Shown one piece after another: positions 16,292 through 25,171 of a stretch of 61,626 bases of DNA. Numbering within the stretch: the stretch's first letter is position 1; the number at the start of each line of letters is the position of its first letter. The translations under genes were made by a program, and so were the position numbers. The stretch is from Candidatus Gastranaerophilales bacterium (GTDB lineage: Bacteria; Cyanobacteriota; Vampirovibrionia; Gastranaerophilales; Gastranaerophilaceae). Below the pieces are notes generated by a model that was not told the origin of the DNA, did not search any database, and saw only the letters and a program-made list of their open reading frames with translations. Location of the stretch: assembly GCA_944326485.1 (NCBI GenBank), contig CALVED010000011.1:1-61626 (forward strand). Reading direction: 5' to 3'.

Positions 16292-17034
16292 AATACATCT
16301 CCCGTTATTATTTTACTTTCTATATTATTCTCATCTATTACAACCAATAAACCTTCATCATCAATTGACTTTGCAAAATAGTTCTTTTCTTTATCAAATT
16401 CTCTAACTTTTATATTACTCCCTAAAAAATTACATTGCATTATATATTCTTTTTTTATATATGCAAAACCTTTATTAATAAAATCATCATATTTTTGAAA
16501 AAATTTATCACATAATTTATTTAATATATTTTCAACATTAAAATTTTTATTCAATAAAACATAAAGAGAAGTTGCTTTTTGATCTATTTTTTCAATAGTT
16601 TCTTGATTCAAATTAACATTTAAGCCCAAACCTAAAACAATTGCCTTTATTCTATTATTCTCCATATATGATTCTGCTAAAATTCCGGAAATTTTATAAC
16701 CGTTTATTAATATATCATTTGGCCATTTTATTTGAGGATTTAAATTAAACTCTTGCTTTAATAAATCACACAATATAACAGAAAGATACTGGGTTAAATT
16801 TGCAAACGGATAATTGGAAATATTCTCAGGTTTTAGAATAAAAGAAATATACAAATTTTCTGTATTATCACTAATCCATTTTCTATTATATCTACCACGT
16901 CCTAAAGATTGATGAGGAGAAAAAATAACCGTTTTATCATCAAAAGACAAAATATTCTCAAGTGCATAACTATTAGTTGAATGTACTTCTTCAAGTGTTA
17001 TTATTGAATATTTCGACATGTCTTGTTTAAGCAT
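16285..17034 (-). CDS. birA: biotin-protein ligase
   Basis: A 249-residue ligase without an N-terminal DNA-binding domain. 'SLGRGRYNRKW' near 43-53 is the biotinyl-AMP loop, and 'KWPNDILINGYKISGIL' is the catalytic Lys region. It attaches biotin to the OadA carrier domain, which fits its place as the first gene of this operon. The ATG at 17034 has no Shine-Dalgarno but sits 7 nt after a TATAAA box, so the mRNA may be leaderless. A TTG at 17040 is the alternative start. Confidence 0.92.
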   Translation of the reverse strand: MLKQDMSKYSIITLEEVHSTNSYALENILSFDDKTVIFSPHQSLGRGRYNRKWISDNTENLYISFILKPENISNYPFANLTQYLSVILCDLLKQEFNLNPQIKWPNDILINGYKISGILAESYMENNRIKAIVLGLGLNVNLNQETIEKIDQKATSLYVLLNKNFNVENILNKLCDKFFQKYDDFINKGFAYIKKEYIMQCNFLGSNIKVREFDKEKNYFAKSIDDEGLLVVIDENNIESKIITGDVLC

Positions 17035-17071
17035 AATCAAATTTATACTAACACAAACAAAATCAAATATA

Positions 17072-17259
17072 AATTTTGTCCGAGAAAAAGTTCAAAATTA
17101 GCTGAAAGTGTGAGTGAATTTTTTTTTACAAAATGAACCAAAAACTTTGTTTTTGAGTGAGCTTGTATCCGTAGTGAAACGAAGGTGAGTGGCGTTTTTA
17201 AAATGTGAGTACTTTGTTAGTGAGGATGACTCGGTAACAAAGTACTATACTAGATTAAA
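17072..17259 (-). repeat. dispersed ~190-bp intergenic repeat, best full-length copy
   Basis: Reference copy of the family. Read on the minus strand it begins 'TTTAATCTAGTATAGTAC'. It then has the near-palindrome GTTACCGAG-TCATC-CTCACTAAC, 'AAAAACGCCACTCACC', 'CACTACGGATACAAGCTCAC', 'CAAAGTTTTTGGTTCATTTT' and 'TTCACTCACACTTTCAGC', and ends 'CTTTTTCTCGGACAAAATT'. CACTCA recurs four times. The left end abuts the stop codon of the receiver gene. Other copies lie at 218, 1207, 1335, 24996, 31666, 37515, 48146, 51813 and 59732. Confidence 0.85.
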
Positions 17260-17667
17260 TTATTTATTCAAAAAAGGCATTATTTTTTCAAACATGAACT
17301 TTAATAAAAGCTTATTTCTAATCAAAAGATTTTTTGATAAACATTCAACATTATATTTCTTTGCAATCATTTCAATATTATACATTGCAGATATAATCAC
17401 AATTTTAGAATTATTATATTCTTTTATAGATTTAATTTGTTCAATTAACCACTCACCTGCCAATTTTGGTTCAAAATCCGTTTCCATCTGTAAATCAGTA
17501 ATTATTAAATCAAAAGGATTTAAAATATTATGTTTTATAATATCTAATGCTTTTTTTGCATCTTCTGCAAAACTTATTACAAAGTAATCTTTATACAAAT
17601 CTGTTATTACTTCTTTATGAAATAATAACCAAGATTTAGTATCATCAACTATTAAAATTCTATTCAT
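17260..17667 (-). CDS. stand-alone response-regulator receiver protein
   Basis: A 135-residue CheY-like receiver with no output domain. The acidic pair D8-D9 is in 'LIVDDT', the phospho-acceptor D58 is in 'IITDLQM', Ser near 94 is in 'VIISAMY', and the conserved Lys is in 'CLSKNL' near the end. It would be phosphorylated by a histidine kinase that is not in this window and act by protein contact. It has no ribosome site. A TATAAT lies 7 nt before the ATG, consistent with a leaderless message. Its stop codon abuts an intergenic repeat. Confidence 0.85.
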   Translation of the reverse strand: MNRILIVDDTKSWLLFHKEVITDLYKDYFVISFAEDAKKALDIIKHNILNPFDLIITDLQMETDFEPKLAGEWLIEQIKSIKEYNNSKIVIISAMYNIEMIAKKYNVECLSKNLLIRNKLLLKFMFEKIMPFLNK

Positions 17668-17674
17668 ATCTAAA

Positions 17675-17680
17675 ATTATA
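17675..17680 (-). promoter_or_regulatory. -10 box placed for a leaderless receiver mRNA
   Basis: On the minus strand TATAAT is followed by TTTAGAT and then the ATG, so transcription should start at or next to the start codon. No Shine-Dalgarno is present. Confidence 0.5.
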
Positions 17681-17783
17681 CATAAGTATAATAAAAAAAG
17701 CTAATTTATTAATAGTTAGTAGCTGTTTTTTTTTTGATAAAAAAAATAAAATAAATAAGGAATTATATGTTGGATATAAAACT

Positions 17784-17933
17784 ATGAATATAATAAAATA
17801 TTTTTATGAAATAACAGAACGCATAAAATCAATCAATAAATATTTATCTAATCCTAGCAACTATAGAGATCTAAACAATCCTTTTGCATCTACGTTAAGC
17901 AAAACTTATGTATGGATAGATGAAGAAAATTAA
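17784..17933 (+). CDS. small ORF, 49 residues, unknown
   Basis: Begins 'MNIIKYFYEITERIKS' and contains 'LSNPSNYRDLNNPFAS'; it ends just before a strong terminator. A six-codon leader ORF (ATG 17767, with AAGGA about 7 nt upstream) stops in ATGA overlap with this ATG, a possible translational coupling. A similar N-P-x-N-Y ... A-S-x-L pattern occurs in a broken frame at 25174-25260. I do not recognise it; coding status rests on composition and the terminator. Confidence 0.4.
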   Translation: MNIIKYFYEITERIKSINKYLSNPSNYRDLNNPFASTLSKTYVWIDEEN

Positions 17934-17940
17934 TAAAATA

Positions 17941-17975
17941 TTAGTCCGAGAATAATTGTTCTCGGACTAATTATA
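17941..17975. terminator. bidirectional intrinsic terminator
   Basis: The 12-bp stem TTAGTCCGAGAA/TTCTCGGACTAA with a 6-nt loop lies between the small ORF and the convergent gene at 17976-20015, directly after the latter's stop. Confidence 0.85.
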
Positions 17976-20015
17976 TTAACCTAAAGCAAATTCTAGAATC
18001 TTCTCAACAGGTAATCCTGAATTAAAGAAGGAAATAATTGTATCTACTAAATTATAATTAATATATCCTTCTCTTTTACAAGCATCTATAATATCTAACA
18101 TTTGGTCAATGTCTGACTTTTGAAGACTCATCATCCATATTACTTCAGATAATTTCTCATCTATATTACCTTTAGAGTCATGACAAGCATCAAGTGCTGA
18201 AATAATATCCTCAGGAGATTTAAAATTCTGACACATTATTGCAACAATACCGGCACCTTCATCATTAACTTTATTCTCACCGCTATTTATTGCCGCTTGA
18301 ATGATATTATTGGCATACTTAAGAAAATCACTCATATTTATAGGATTATCATCCCTTAGTATATTTTGTGCAAGATTATAGATTACATCCATTGCATTTT
18401 CATCAATGTTACCTTTATCGTCTTTAACAAGATTAACTAAATCAATAAGATATTTTTTATCTTCAATAACAGATGAAAAATCAAGAACAAAATCCTTCAA
18501 ATTTTCATTTTTATTCATGTCCGGTAATAATGTAGCAATTACATGTCCCGGAGTCACCCTTGAAGTAAGCATAGATGCATTACTAATATCATCTTTATTA
18601 TATAAACCATCATTATCTTTTGTAATAGCAGTCATAATTAAAGGAATATCGTCGCTAAGTACACCGGAAGATTTAAGTTCTTTTATTACTTCCAAAGTAT
18701 TCTTATCAATATTTCCATCCTTATTTATACACATATCAACCATATTTAATAATTGACCATATGTAACGCCATAATGTCTTAATGCAATAAGAGTTCTAAC
18801 ATATTTAGAGTCTATTTCTCCATTTTCATCTTTATATTTTTTTACAAAATCTATCAATAAATTATCTTCAATTTTAGAAACCATTTCATCATATTGTTGT
18901 TGAAGATTATAGACACTTTCTCCTTCCACTGGTGTAATATATGTAATTTTTCCATCTTTTACAATCATTACATCATCACCAAATGAAAATTTCTGAACGC
19001 CTAATAAATTAATAGGGTTATCTCGTTCAGACTTTTCATTGTTTCTTGCCAAAAGTAAAGCTTTTTTTATTCTTAAAACTGATTGAATAGAAGAATTACT
19101 AATATTATCTTTTCCGGTTTCTGAATCATAAGTTCTTAAAGAATCTAATATTTTTAAAGTTGCATCTGACCCTATTCCGGCTTTATTCAATCTTATTATA
19201 TTTTTAACAACAGTTTCTTTATTTTCAAAATTTGAATTTAAATATCTTGTAAAATGCAAGCTATCTATATCTTCAAATCCCATATGTTTAAAATCACATA
19301 CTTTTTTACAAGCATCTATATCAATTTTTTCAGGTGAAGACTCATCATCTGAAACAACTAACTCTTCTAATAATTGAGGAATAATTGCACTAGACATATC
19401 AGCATCAGCAAATAATTTCACAGCACAAAGTTTATCCAAAGAAGTATGTCCATCATCGCCTATACATTTTTTTACAATATATGCTGTATTAGACATTCCA
19501 TAATTTTTCTTTCCGAGGACTCTAATAATTTCTTCAGAATTATCATCTAAAGGAATATCATTATGTTGGGATTTAAATCCTTCGAGAAATTCATCACTCA
19601 TTTGTTCAGTTTGAGAATAAAAGATATTATCAAGACCAGAAGTTTCTTCATCAGTAGAGAGTTTTTCTTTTCGTATAGATGAACTACCGCCTTTAAACGT
19701 CAATGGAGAATAATAAAGTTCTCCATTTGAAGTTACTGGAGTATTAGCGAGTTTTGTATATATTGATTGCTCACGATCTTCAATGTTTTTAACTTCAGAT
19801 AAAAGTCCTTCTTTTTCTGCCAATTCTTTCAATTTAGCCAATAACGTTAATTCTTTTTCAAGTGCAACAGGAGAATTGGCAAAATCCGTTTTTTGCATTT
19901 TCTTTTTTTGCTTTTCATACTCTTTTTTTAACTTAAAAAATTCACTGTTCCCAATATTAGAAGAACTTTCTTTTTTAGAAATAGAAGCTGATTTTATTGA
20001 AAAATTTGACATACT
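17976..20015 (-). CDS. large repeat-containing protein of unknown function
   Basis: About 679 residues. The N-terminal third is Ser/Lys-rich with a coiled coil ('KLKKEYEKQKKKMQK') and a 'PLTFKGG' segment near 115. The C-terminal half is built of degenerate helical units marked by 'KGNID' (e.g. 'DDKGNIDENAMDVI', 'DSKGNIDEKLSEVI', 'NKDGNIDKNTLEVI'). No signal peptide or membrane segment is seen. The ATG at 20015 is preferred over a TTG at 20037-20039 because AGGAG precedes it by about 11 nt. I do not recognise a family; the style resembles other long lineage-specific proteins here (59841-61118). It may be a helical-repeat scaffold. Confidence 0.7.
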   Translation of the reverse strand, partial: SMSNFSIKSASISKKESSSNIGNSEFFKLKKEYEKQKKKMQKTDFANSPVALEKELTLLAKLKELAEKEGLLSEVKNIEDREQSIYTKLANTPVTSNGELYYSPLTFKGGSSSIRKEKLSTDEETSGLDNIFYSQTEQMSDEFLEGFKSQHNDIPLDDNSEEIIRVLGKKNYGMSNTAYIVKKCIGDDGHTSLDKLCAVKLFADADMSSAIIPQLLEELVVSDDESSPEKIDIDACKKVCDFKHMGFEDIDSLHFTRYLNSNFENKETVVKNIIRLNKAGIGSDATLKILDSLRTYDSETGKDNISNSSIQSVLRIKKALLLARNNEKSERDNPINLLGVQKFSFGDDVMIVKDGKITYITPVEGESVYNLQQQYDEMVSKIEDNLLIDFVKKYKDENGEIDSKYVRTLIALRHYGVTYGQLLNMVDMCINKDGNIDKNTLEVIKELKSSGVLSDDIPLIMTAITKDNDGLYNKDDISNASMLTSRVTPGHVIATLLPDMNKNENLKDFVLDFSSVIEDKKYLIDLVNLVKDDKGNIDENAMDVIYNLAQNILRDDNPINMSDFLKYANNIIQAAINSGENKVNDEGAGIVAIMCQNFKSPEDIISALDACHDSKGNIDEKLSEVIWMMSLQKSDIDQMLDIIDACKREGYINYNLVDTIISFFNSGLPVEKILEFALG

Positions 20016-20311
20016 AACATTGTCTCCTGTGTGCAACACACCTTACTTTTACATTTCTCCGAATTAATAATTTTATCGGAAGGATAAAGAAAAACTTTAG
20101 CCTTCTATTTATATAAAAACTTTTTAGTAATAATTATTTACATTAAATTACACAAAACTTATTTGGAGGTTATTCGTAGAAGTAAAAAACATATAAAAAA
20201 GCAATGTTAAGAAAAGTAAAAGATTAGATTATTTATGTAAATTAAAAAAATTCATCATTTTTTCTTTTTACGGAAATAAAAATATAAATAATTAGTAAAG
20301 GAATGGTAATT

Positions 20312-20641
20312 ATGTTAAATTCTCAAAAAAAAGTAAAAATCGAATGGCTAAATGAAGTCAATGAAGGAATAAAAAAATCGAACATGACCAATCCTTTAGA
20401 AGTAAAACCCCAAAAGTCTGATAAAATAGCCTTAATGGTTAAAAAAATATTACAAGAAGAGATTCCGCAACTAAAAGATAATTCTCTTTTATATGATTTG
20501 GTATTATATACAATTATAGAGAAGATGAACACTGTACAAACAGTAGGAAATGTTTTATCATATATAAGGAAGAACCATGTAAAAGAAGTACATGACGTTT
20601 CCATAGAAAATGGAGAAATACGAATAAAATGTTCGGTTTAA
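20312..20641 (+). CDS. small protein, tandem paralogue 1, unknown
   Basis: About 109 residues. The ATG at 20312 is chosen because AAAGGA sits 9 nt before it. The centre 'ALMVKKILQEEIPQLKDNSLLYDLVLYTIIEKM' pattern (Met-Val, Leu-Gln-x-Glu, Tyr-Asp, then hydrophobic) recurs in the next gene, so the two are probably an ancient tandem duplication. It is helical and charged, with no membrane segment. Its 3' end overlaps the start of the next gene by 13 nt. Hsp20 follows downstream. Function unknown. Confidence 0.65.
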   Translation: MLNSQKKVKIEWLNEVNEGIKKSNMTNPLEVKPQKSDKIALMVKKILQEEIPQLKDNSLLYDLVLYTIIEKMNTVQTVGNVLSYIRKNHVKEVHDVSIENGEIRIKCSV

Positions 20642-20940
20642 AAGGATTTAAACTTGTAAAAGAATTATCAAACATAAAGCCACAAATAAATTGGCTAAAA
20701 TTTTCTGCATCAAAAAATTCTCAAAATACAAGAAATAAATTTTTTGAAGAAGTGCTTGCTGATAGTAAATTTGTTCAAGAAGATTTAAAAATAAGAGCAA
20801 TGGTTGAAGAAATGCTTCAAAAAGAATTTTCTTCTGAAATTAAAAATATAAAATCATATGATTTTTTAGTAGATTCTGTTGTCAACAGATTAAAGAAAAA
20901 TCAATTAAAAACCTCTTTACCAATTGAAGATATTGAATAA
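20629..20940 (+). CDS. small protein, tandem paralogue 2, unknown
   Basis: 103 residues; the start lies inside the end of the preceding ORF, which implies translational coupling. 'RAMVEEMLQKEF' and 'YDFLVDSVVNRLKKN' align with the core of the neighbour, while the N- and C-termini differ. It has no recognised domain. The pair lies just upstream of a small heat-shock protein gene. Confidence 0.6.
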   Translation: MFGLKGFKLVKELSNIKPQINWLKFSASKNSQNTRNKFFEEVLADSKFVQEDLKIRAMVEEMLQKEFSSEIKNIKSYDFLVDSVVNRLKKNQLKTSLPIEDIE

Positions 20941-21035
20941 TATATTCTTATAACTTATCCAATAAGGTAATGTTGTAATATTTTTTTTCGTGCAAACTAA
21001 GTTTGTATATAGTTATGTTTGCATAGGAGAAAAAT

Positions 21036-21497
21036 ATGAAATACTTAATAAAAAAACCCGATACATTTTTAAATACATTAAATGAAGATATTAATGCAAT
21101 ATTACAAAAAAGTTTTGATAACTTATTTCCTGAATACATATTTCATCAAGAATTAAAAGGAATGGCAATGCCTGTGGATGTAAAAGAATATGATGATAAA
21201 TATTGTGTTAAGGTTGAGCTCCCCGGTATTAACAAAGAAGATATAGATATTGATATAAACAAATCTTATGTAAAAATAGAAGCAAAAAAAGAATACGAAC
21301 AAGAGAAAGAAGATAAGAAGTATAAATATCATAAATCAGAATTTAGATACGGAAATTATTCTCGCACACTTTATTTCCCATATGAAATTGCTGTAGAAAA
21401 ATCAACTGCAGAATTGAAAAAAGGTATATTACATTTAGATTTACCAAAAATTCAAAGTGAAGATAAAAAGACAAGTAAACTTGAAATAAAAGAATAA
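21036..21497 (+). CDS. small heat-shock protein (Hsp20/alpha-crystallin)
   Basis: A 153-residue ATP-independent holdase. The alpha-crystallin domain runs from 'AMPVDVKEYDDKYCVKVELPG' (about 45-65, one quoted stretch of the domain start) to 'AELKKGILHLDLPK' near 130, which contains the A-x-K-x-G-x-L motif. The C-terminal tail ends 'SKLEIKE', with an I-x-I-like oligomerisation element. Ribosome site AGGAG is 6 nt before the ATG. A short CAAAC-TAA-GTTTG palindrome lies upstream, but it is not a CIRCE element. Confidence 0.93.
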   Translation: MKYLIKKPDTFLNTLNEDINAILQKSFDNLFPEYIFHQELKGMAMPVDVKEYDDKYCVKVELPGINKEDIDIDINKSYVKIEAKKEYEQEKEDKKYKYHKSEFRYGNYSRTLYFPYEIAVEKSTAELKKGILHLDLPKIQSEDKKTSKLEIKE

Positions 21498-21501
21498 GTT
21501 C

Positions 21502-21741
21502 ATGACTATAATTTTAGGTATTAAATTAAGTGATAAAGTTGATAATGCAGTTAAATTTCAAGAAATTCTTACAAAATTTAACTGTATTATTAAGCTACGC
21601 ATTGGTATAAATAATTCTCTTTTATTTTGCTCAGATAGCGGAATTATATTATTACAAATAGATAAAGAAGAAGATTCAATAGCAATAGAAAAAGAACTAA
21701 TAAATATAAGCGGGATAGAAATTCAAAAAATGGTTTTTTAA
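21502..21741 (+). CDS. small ACT/ferredoxin-fold protein, TM1266-like
   Basis: 79 residues starting 4 nt after hsp20. The pattern 'ILGIKL', 'EILTKFNCIIKLRIGINN', 'GIILLQID' and 'ISGIEIQKMVF' is that of a beta-alpha-beta fold near the TM1266 / 'iron-only hydrogenase system regulator' group of small proteins often found in organisms with [FeFe] hydrogenases. It ends 13 nt before a flavin oxidoreductase gene. Family placement is from pattern memory; its function is not established. Confidence 0.5.
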   Translation: MTIILGIKLSDKVDNAVKFQEILTKFNCIIKLRIGINNSLLFCSDSGIILLQIDKEEDSIAIEKELINISGIEIQKMVF

Positions 21742-21754
21742 AAAGGTCAATAAA

Positions 21755-23119
21755 ATGAGTGAAAAAGTTGTTATTATAGGAGGCGGAGCAGCAGGCCCAA
21801 AAACTGCAGCAAAATTAAGACGTGAAAATCCTGATATAAAAATAGAATTATATACACAAGAAGATATTATTTCTTATTCTGCTTGCGGACTACCATACTA
21901 TATAGAAAATATAATTCAGAGTCCTGAAACCTTAATAATGAGGACTCCTGAAGATTTTAGGAAACAAAATATAGATATTTATTTGAAAAGTCGATGTTTA
22001 AAAGTTGATACAGAAAAACAAACTGTTTTAATTGAAGATTTAGTATCAAATAATAAATATGAAATAAATTATAATATATTGGTTATAGCAACAGGTGCAA
22101 GTCCTATTATTCCAAATATAAGAAATATAAACTTAAAGAACATATATACTTTACGAACTATTGATGACGGTATAAAGATAAAGAAAAAGATGTTGGAATC
22201 TAATAAAGCCGTACTACTTGGTGGTGGATATATTTCCATAGAATTATTAGAAGCCCTCGTTAGTAATAATATTCAAGTAACATTAATAGAGAAAAATTCA
22301 CAAATATTAAAAATGTTTGACGAAGATTTCGCACAAAGGGTTACAGATTACATAATAGGACGGAACCCGGGACAAGTTAGTATATTAACAAATGAAGAAG
22401 TAATCGAATTTAGAGGAAATGATGAAGGAGAAGTGAAAAAAGTAATAACCGCATCAGGGAAAGAAATTGCAACAGATTTTGTAATACTTGGAACAGGTGT
22501 TAAACCAAATACTGATTTTCTAGAAGGTAGTAACATTGAACTAGGGATACAAAATAGTATAAAAGTCGGTAATACAATGCGAACATCACAATCAAATGTG
22601 TATGCAGCAGGAGATTGCACTGATAATTTTAATCTTGTAACAAACAGATATACCTGGGTACCAATGGGATCAACGGCAAACAAAGAAGGCAGGTGTGCCG
22701 CAATTAATATAGCAGGAGGACATTGTTCTTTCGACGGAATATTAAATTCTACAATTACAAAATATTTTAATTTAACAATATCCATAATAGGAATAAGCTA
22801 TAAAGAAGCCCTTGAACTTGGTTTCCAACCGGAATATGCAATAGTTACGAAAAGAGATAAAGCAGGATACATGCCTGATTCAAGTATGATGACATTAAAA
22901 TTAATAGCAGATAGAAATACTCACATAATACTTGGGATTCAAGGTATAGGTGAAGGAGAAGTAAACCAAAGAATAAATACTGTAATACCGGCTATATTAA
23001 GCAAAACAAAGCTGGAGACATTTATGAACTTAGATTTACCTTATTCTCCGCCATATTCTCCAGCAATTGATCCAATTTTAAATGCAGCTCAAATAATCTA
23101 TCAAAAGATTAAAGACTAG
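21755..23119 (+). CDS. FAD-dependent CoA-disulfide reductase / NADH oxidase family enzyme
   Basis: A 454-residue class III pyridine-nucleotide-disulfide oxidoreductase. FAD motif 'IIGGGAAGPKTA' is near residues 7-18, the single redox Cys in 'YSACGLPYYI' near 44, NAD motif 'VLLGGGYISIE' near 150, and 'VYAAGDCTD' near 290. Relatives reduce CoA disulfide, polysulfide or O2 to water with NAD(P)H; the sequence does not decide among them. In an anaerobe O2 or disulfide detoxification is likely. Its 3' end overlaps the convergent ctpA gene by 11 nt. Confidence 0.88.
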   Translation: MSEKVVIIGGGAAGPKTAAKLRRENPDIKIELYTQEDIISYSACGLPYYIENIIQSPETLIMRTPEDFRKQNIDIYLKSRCLKVDTEKQTVLIEDLVSNNKYEINYNILVIATGASPIIPNIRNINLKNIYTLRTIDDGIKIKKKMLESNKAVLLGGGYISIELLEALVSNNIQVTLIEKNSQILKMFDEDFAQRVTDYIIGRNPGQVSILTNEEVIEFRGNDEGEVKKVITASGKEIATDFVILGTGVKPNTDFLEGSNIELGIQNSIKVGNTMRTSQSNVYAAGDCTDNFNLVTNRYTWVPMGSTANKEGRCAAINIAGGHCSFDGILNSTITKYFNLTISIIGISYKEALELGFQPEYAIVTKRDKAGYMPDSSMMTLKLIADRNTHIILGIQGIGEGEVNQRINTVIPAILSKTKLETFMNLDLPYSPPYSPAIDPILNAAQIIYQKIKD

Positions 23120-24344
23120 CTGAAGCAGACATTTTTTCATTTTTAATCATTTGTAAAAGGACTGCTTGAGCTTTCTTAAGCTGAACATCATCTTTATTTT
23201 TTACATTCTCTTCTGAAAGTTTAACTTCAATATCAGGAGCTATCCCCTTCTTATTAATATCCGTTCCATTTGGAGTTAAATATTTTTGAATTGTAATATT
23301 TAATCCAGAACCAAAAGGAACCAATGGTTTAACCTCTTGAACAAGACCTTTTCCAAAAGTATTTTCCCCAATTAAAATAGCTCTTTGATTATCTTTTAAA
23401 GCACCGGACAAAATTTCACTGGCAGAAGCACTACCTTTATTAATAAGAACAACAAGAGGTTGATCTGAAATAAAAGCCTTTCTTGATCTAGCAGTATCTT
23501 TATATCCATCTCTATCAACAGTACTTACTATTATGTTCTCATCTAAAAACATATCAGCTATTTGAATAGCATTAGTTAAAAGCCCGCCAGAATTCGCTCT
23601 TAAATCAATAATAATACCTTCTTTATCTTTGAGTTTTAATAATTCCTTTTCGAAATCAGTTCCAGAATTTTTACCCATAAAAGAACTGATTCTAATATAG
23701 CCCAATCTATCATCTAGTTTAAATTCTTCTGGCAATTTTACTGAAATTGATTTAATAACAATTTCATCTCTAACAATACTATATGTTTTATTTGGTTCAC
23801 CTTTTCTTTTAATTAAAAGCTTTACAGCAGTACCTTTTTTACCTCTGATTTTATCAGCAGCCTTATCAACCGTCATATCTTTAGTTGATACACCATCTAT
23901 AGCAAGAATTTCATCTTCTGGCTTTAATCCTGCCTTTTCTCCAGGTGTATCTTCAATAGGAGATATAATTAATACTTTACCGTCTCTTAATCCAATTTGA
24001 ACTCCAATACCGAATAAAGAACCTTTTATAGCATTTTTTTCTTCTTCAAATTCCTTAGGAGGAACAAATCTGGTATATCTGTCATTTAAACTTGCAATCA
24101 TTGTATCAATAGCAACATAAGCATCTTCTGATGTCTTTATTTTATCATCATACTTATAACGCCATCTTTCCCAATCCTGCCCATTATTTGTTTGATCAAG
24201 ATATTTTGAATTTACAATTTTCCATACCATATCATATAAAGCAGTATCAGCCTGTGCCATTGCAGTATTGCTTCTGCAAAAACACATACAAACAAATAAT
24301 AAAGTTAATGTTATTAATGCTGTTTTCTTTAAAATTTTTCTCAC
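23109..24344 (-). CDS. ctpA: carboxyl-terminal processing protease (S41 family)
   Basis: A 411-residue exported protease. A signal peptide is at the N-terminus (cleavage near 'TAMA-QAD', about residue 31). A PDZ domain at about 105-185 carries 'FGIGVQIG' and 'GLKPEDEILAIDG'. The S41 catalytic core has the Ser in 'GSASASEIL' and the Lys in 'FGKGLVQ'. It trims C-terminal tails of envelope proteins. Ribosome site AGGAGAG lies before the ATG. It converges with the flavoenzyme gene and has no terminator between. Confidence 0.93.
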   Translation of the reverse strand: MRKILKKTALITLTLLFVCMCFCRSNTAMAQADTALYDMVWKIVNSKYLDQTNNGQDWERWRYKYDDKIKTSEDAYVAIDTMIASLNDRYTRFVPPKEFEEEKNAIKGSLFGIGVQIGLRDGKVLIISPIEDTPGEKAGLKPEDEILAIDGVSTKDMTVDKAADKIRGKKGTAVKLLIKRKGEPNKTYSIVRDEIVIKSISVKLPEEFKLDDRLGYIRISSFMGKNSGTDFEKELLKLKDKEGIIIDLRANSGGLLTNAIQIADMFLDENIIVSTVDRDGYKDTARSRKAFISDQPLVVLINKGSASASEILSGALKDNQRAILIGENTFGKGLVQEVKPLVPFGSGLNITIQKYLTPNGTDINKKGIAPDIEVKLSEENVKNKDDVQLKKAQAVLLQMIKNEKMSASASL

Positions 24345-24545
24345 AACTCTCTCCTTGTTATAAATAATTATAATATAAAATTTTATATTTGTTTATTCAC
24401 TTATCAGTAATAGACTAATATCCGATAAGAAAGTTTCAAAATATTTTTTATTATTAGAAAATATAAAATATTAGCATTTTAATTTACTAATTAAAGTGAT
24501 TTAAACAACAAACAAAAATAATATACTCCATAAAAAGGAGAAATT

Positions 24546-24992
24546 ATGAACTACTTAGACATTGAATTAAAAGGAATTAACGAAGAAGGAAAAGAAAATG
24601 ATTTTAAACTTTCTGATTTTAAAGGAGAAAATATAATTCTTTACTTTTATCCAAAAGATGATACACCTGTATGCACAAAAGAAGCAAATCTTTTCAACGA
24701 ATACTTAAATAAAATAAAACAATTTGCAAGAATAATCGGGGTTAGTTCTGATGATATAGAAGAACATAAAGAATTTAAGAAAAAATACAATTTAAACTTT
24801 ATATTACTTTCTGATAAAGAAAATATGCTAAAAAAAGCTATTGAAGAACATCATAGACCTACATCAATTTTACATAGAGCAACTTTTATATTAGACAAAA
24901 ATGGTAATATTATAAAGTTTTGGGAGAAAGTTGATGTAGATGATCATATAGAAGAAATCATTAACTTTTTTGAAAAAGAACTAAATATTTAA
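24546..24992 (+). CDS. bcp: thioredoxin-dependent peroxiredoxin (Bcp/PrxQ type)
   Basis: A 148-residue cytosolic peroxidase. The peroxidatic Cys is in 'YPKDDTPVCTKEA' near residue 44, with the usual Thr three residues before it. 'RATFILDKNGNI' follows near 115. Bcp enzymes reduce hydroperoxides using thioredoxin. The resolving Cys five residues on, found in many PrxQ proteins, is absent, so this would be a 1-Cys form. Ribosome site AAGGAG lies 6 nt upstream. A repeat fragment and then a terminator lie downstream. Confidence 0.9.
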   Translation: MNYLDIELKGINEEGKENDFKLSDFKGENIILYFYPKDDTPVCTKEANLFNEYLNKIKQFARIIGVSSDDIEEHKEFKKKYNLNFILLSDKENMLKKAIEEHHRPTSILHRATFILDKNGNIIKFWEKVDVDDHIEEIINFFEKELNI

Positions 24993-24995
24993 CAT

Positions 24996-25044
24996 AATTC
25001 ACTCACACTTTCAGCTTATCTTGAATTTTTTCTCGGACAAATTT
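24996..25044 (+). repeat. right-end fragment of the dispersed intergenic repeat
   Basis: Matches the right end only, 'TTCACTCACACTTTCAGC' through 'TTTTTCTCGGACAA', directly after the bcp stop codon. Confidence 0.7.
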
Positions 25045-25138
25045 GTTTTATTAAATAAAATAATATATAATTATATGTAATCTAAAAAGGAACAATAAAG
25101 TATAATATATTTCAGAACATGGTAAAAAACCTTTCCCA

Positions 25139-25171
25139 AATCAGTAAGTATAAACAACTTACTGATTTTTT
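25139..25171 (+). terminator. intrinsic terminator
   Basis: The 11-bp stem AATCAGTAAGT/ACTTACTGATT with a 7-nt loop is followed by TTTTTT. It may end the bcp transcript or a short transcript from a TATAAT at about 25100. Confidence 0.8.

Noticed and set aside
17189-17587. 132-codon plus-strand frame
   Set aside because: It is opposite the well-supported receiver gene and runs through the intergenic repeat.
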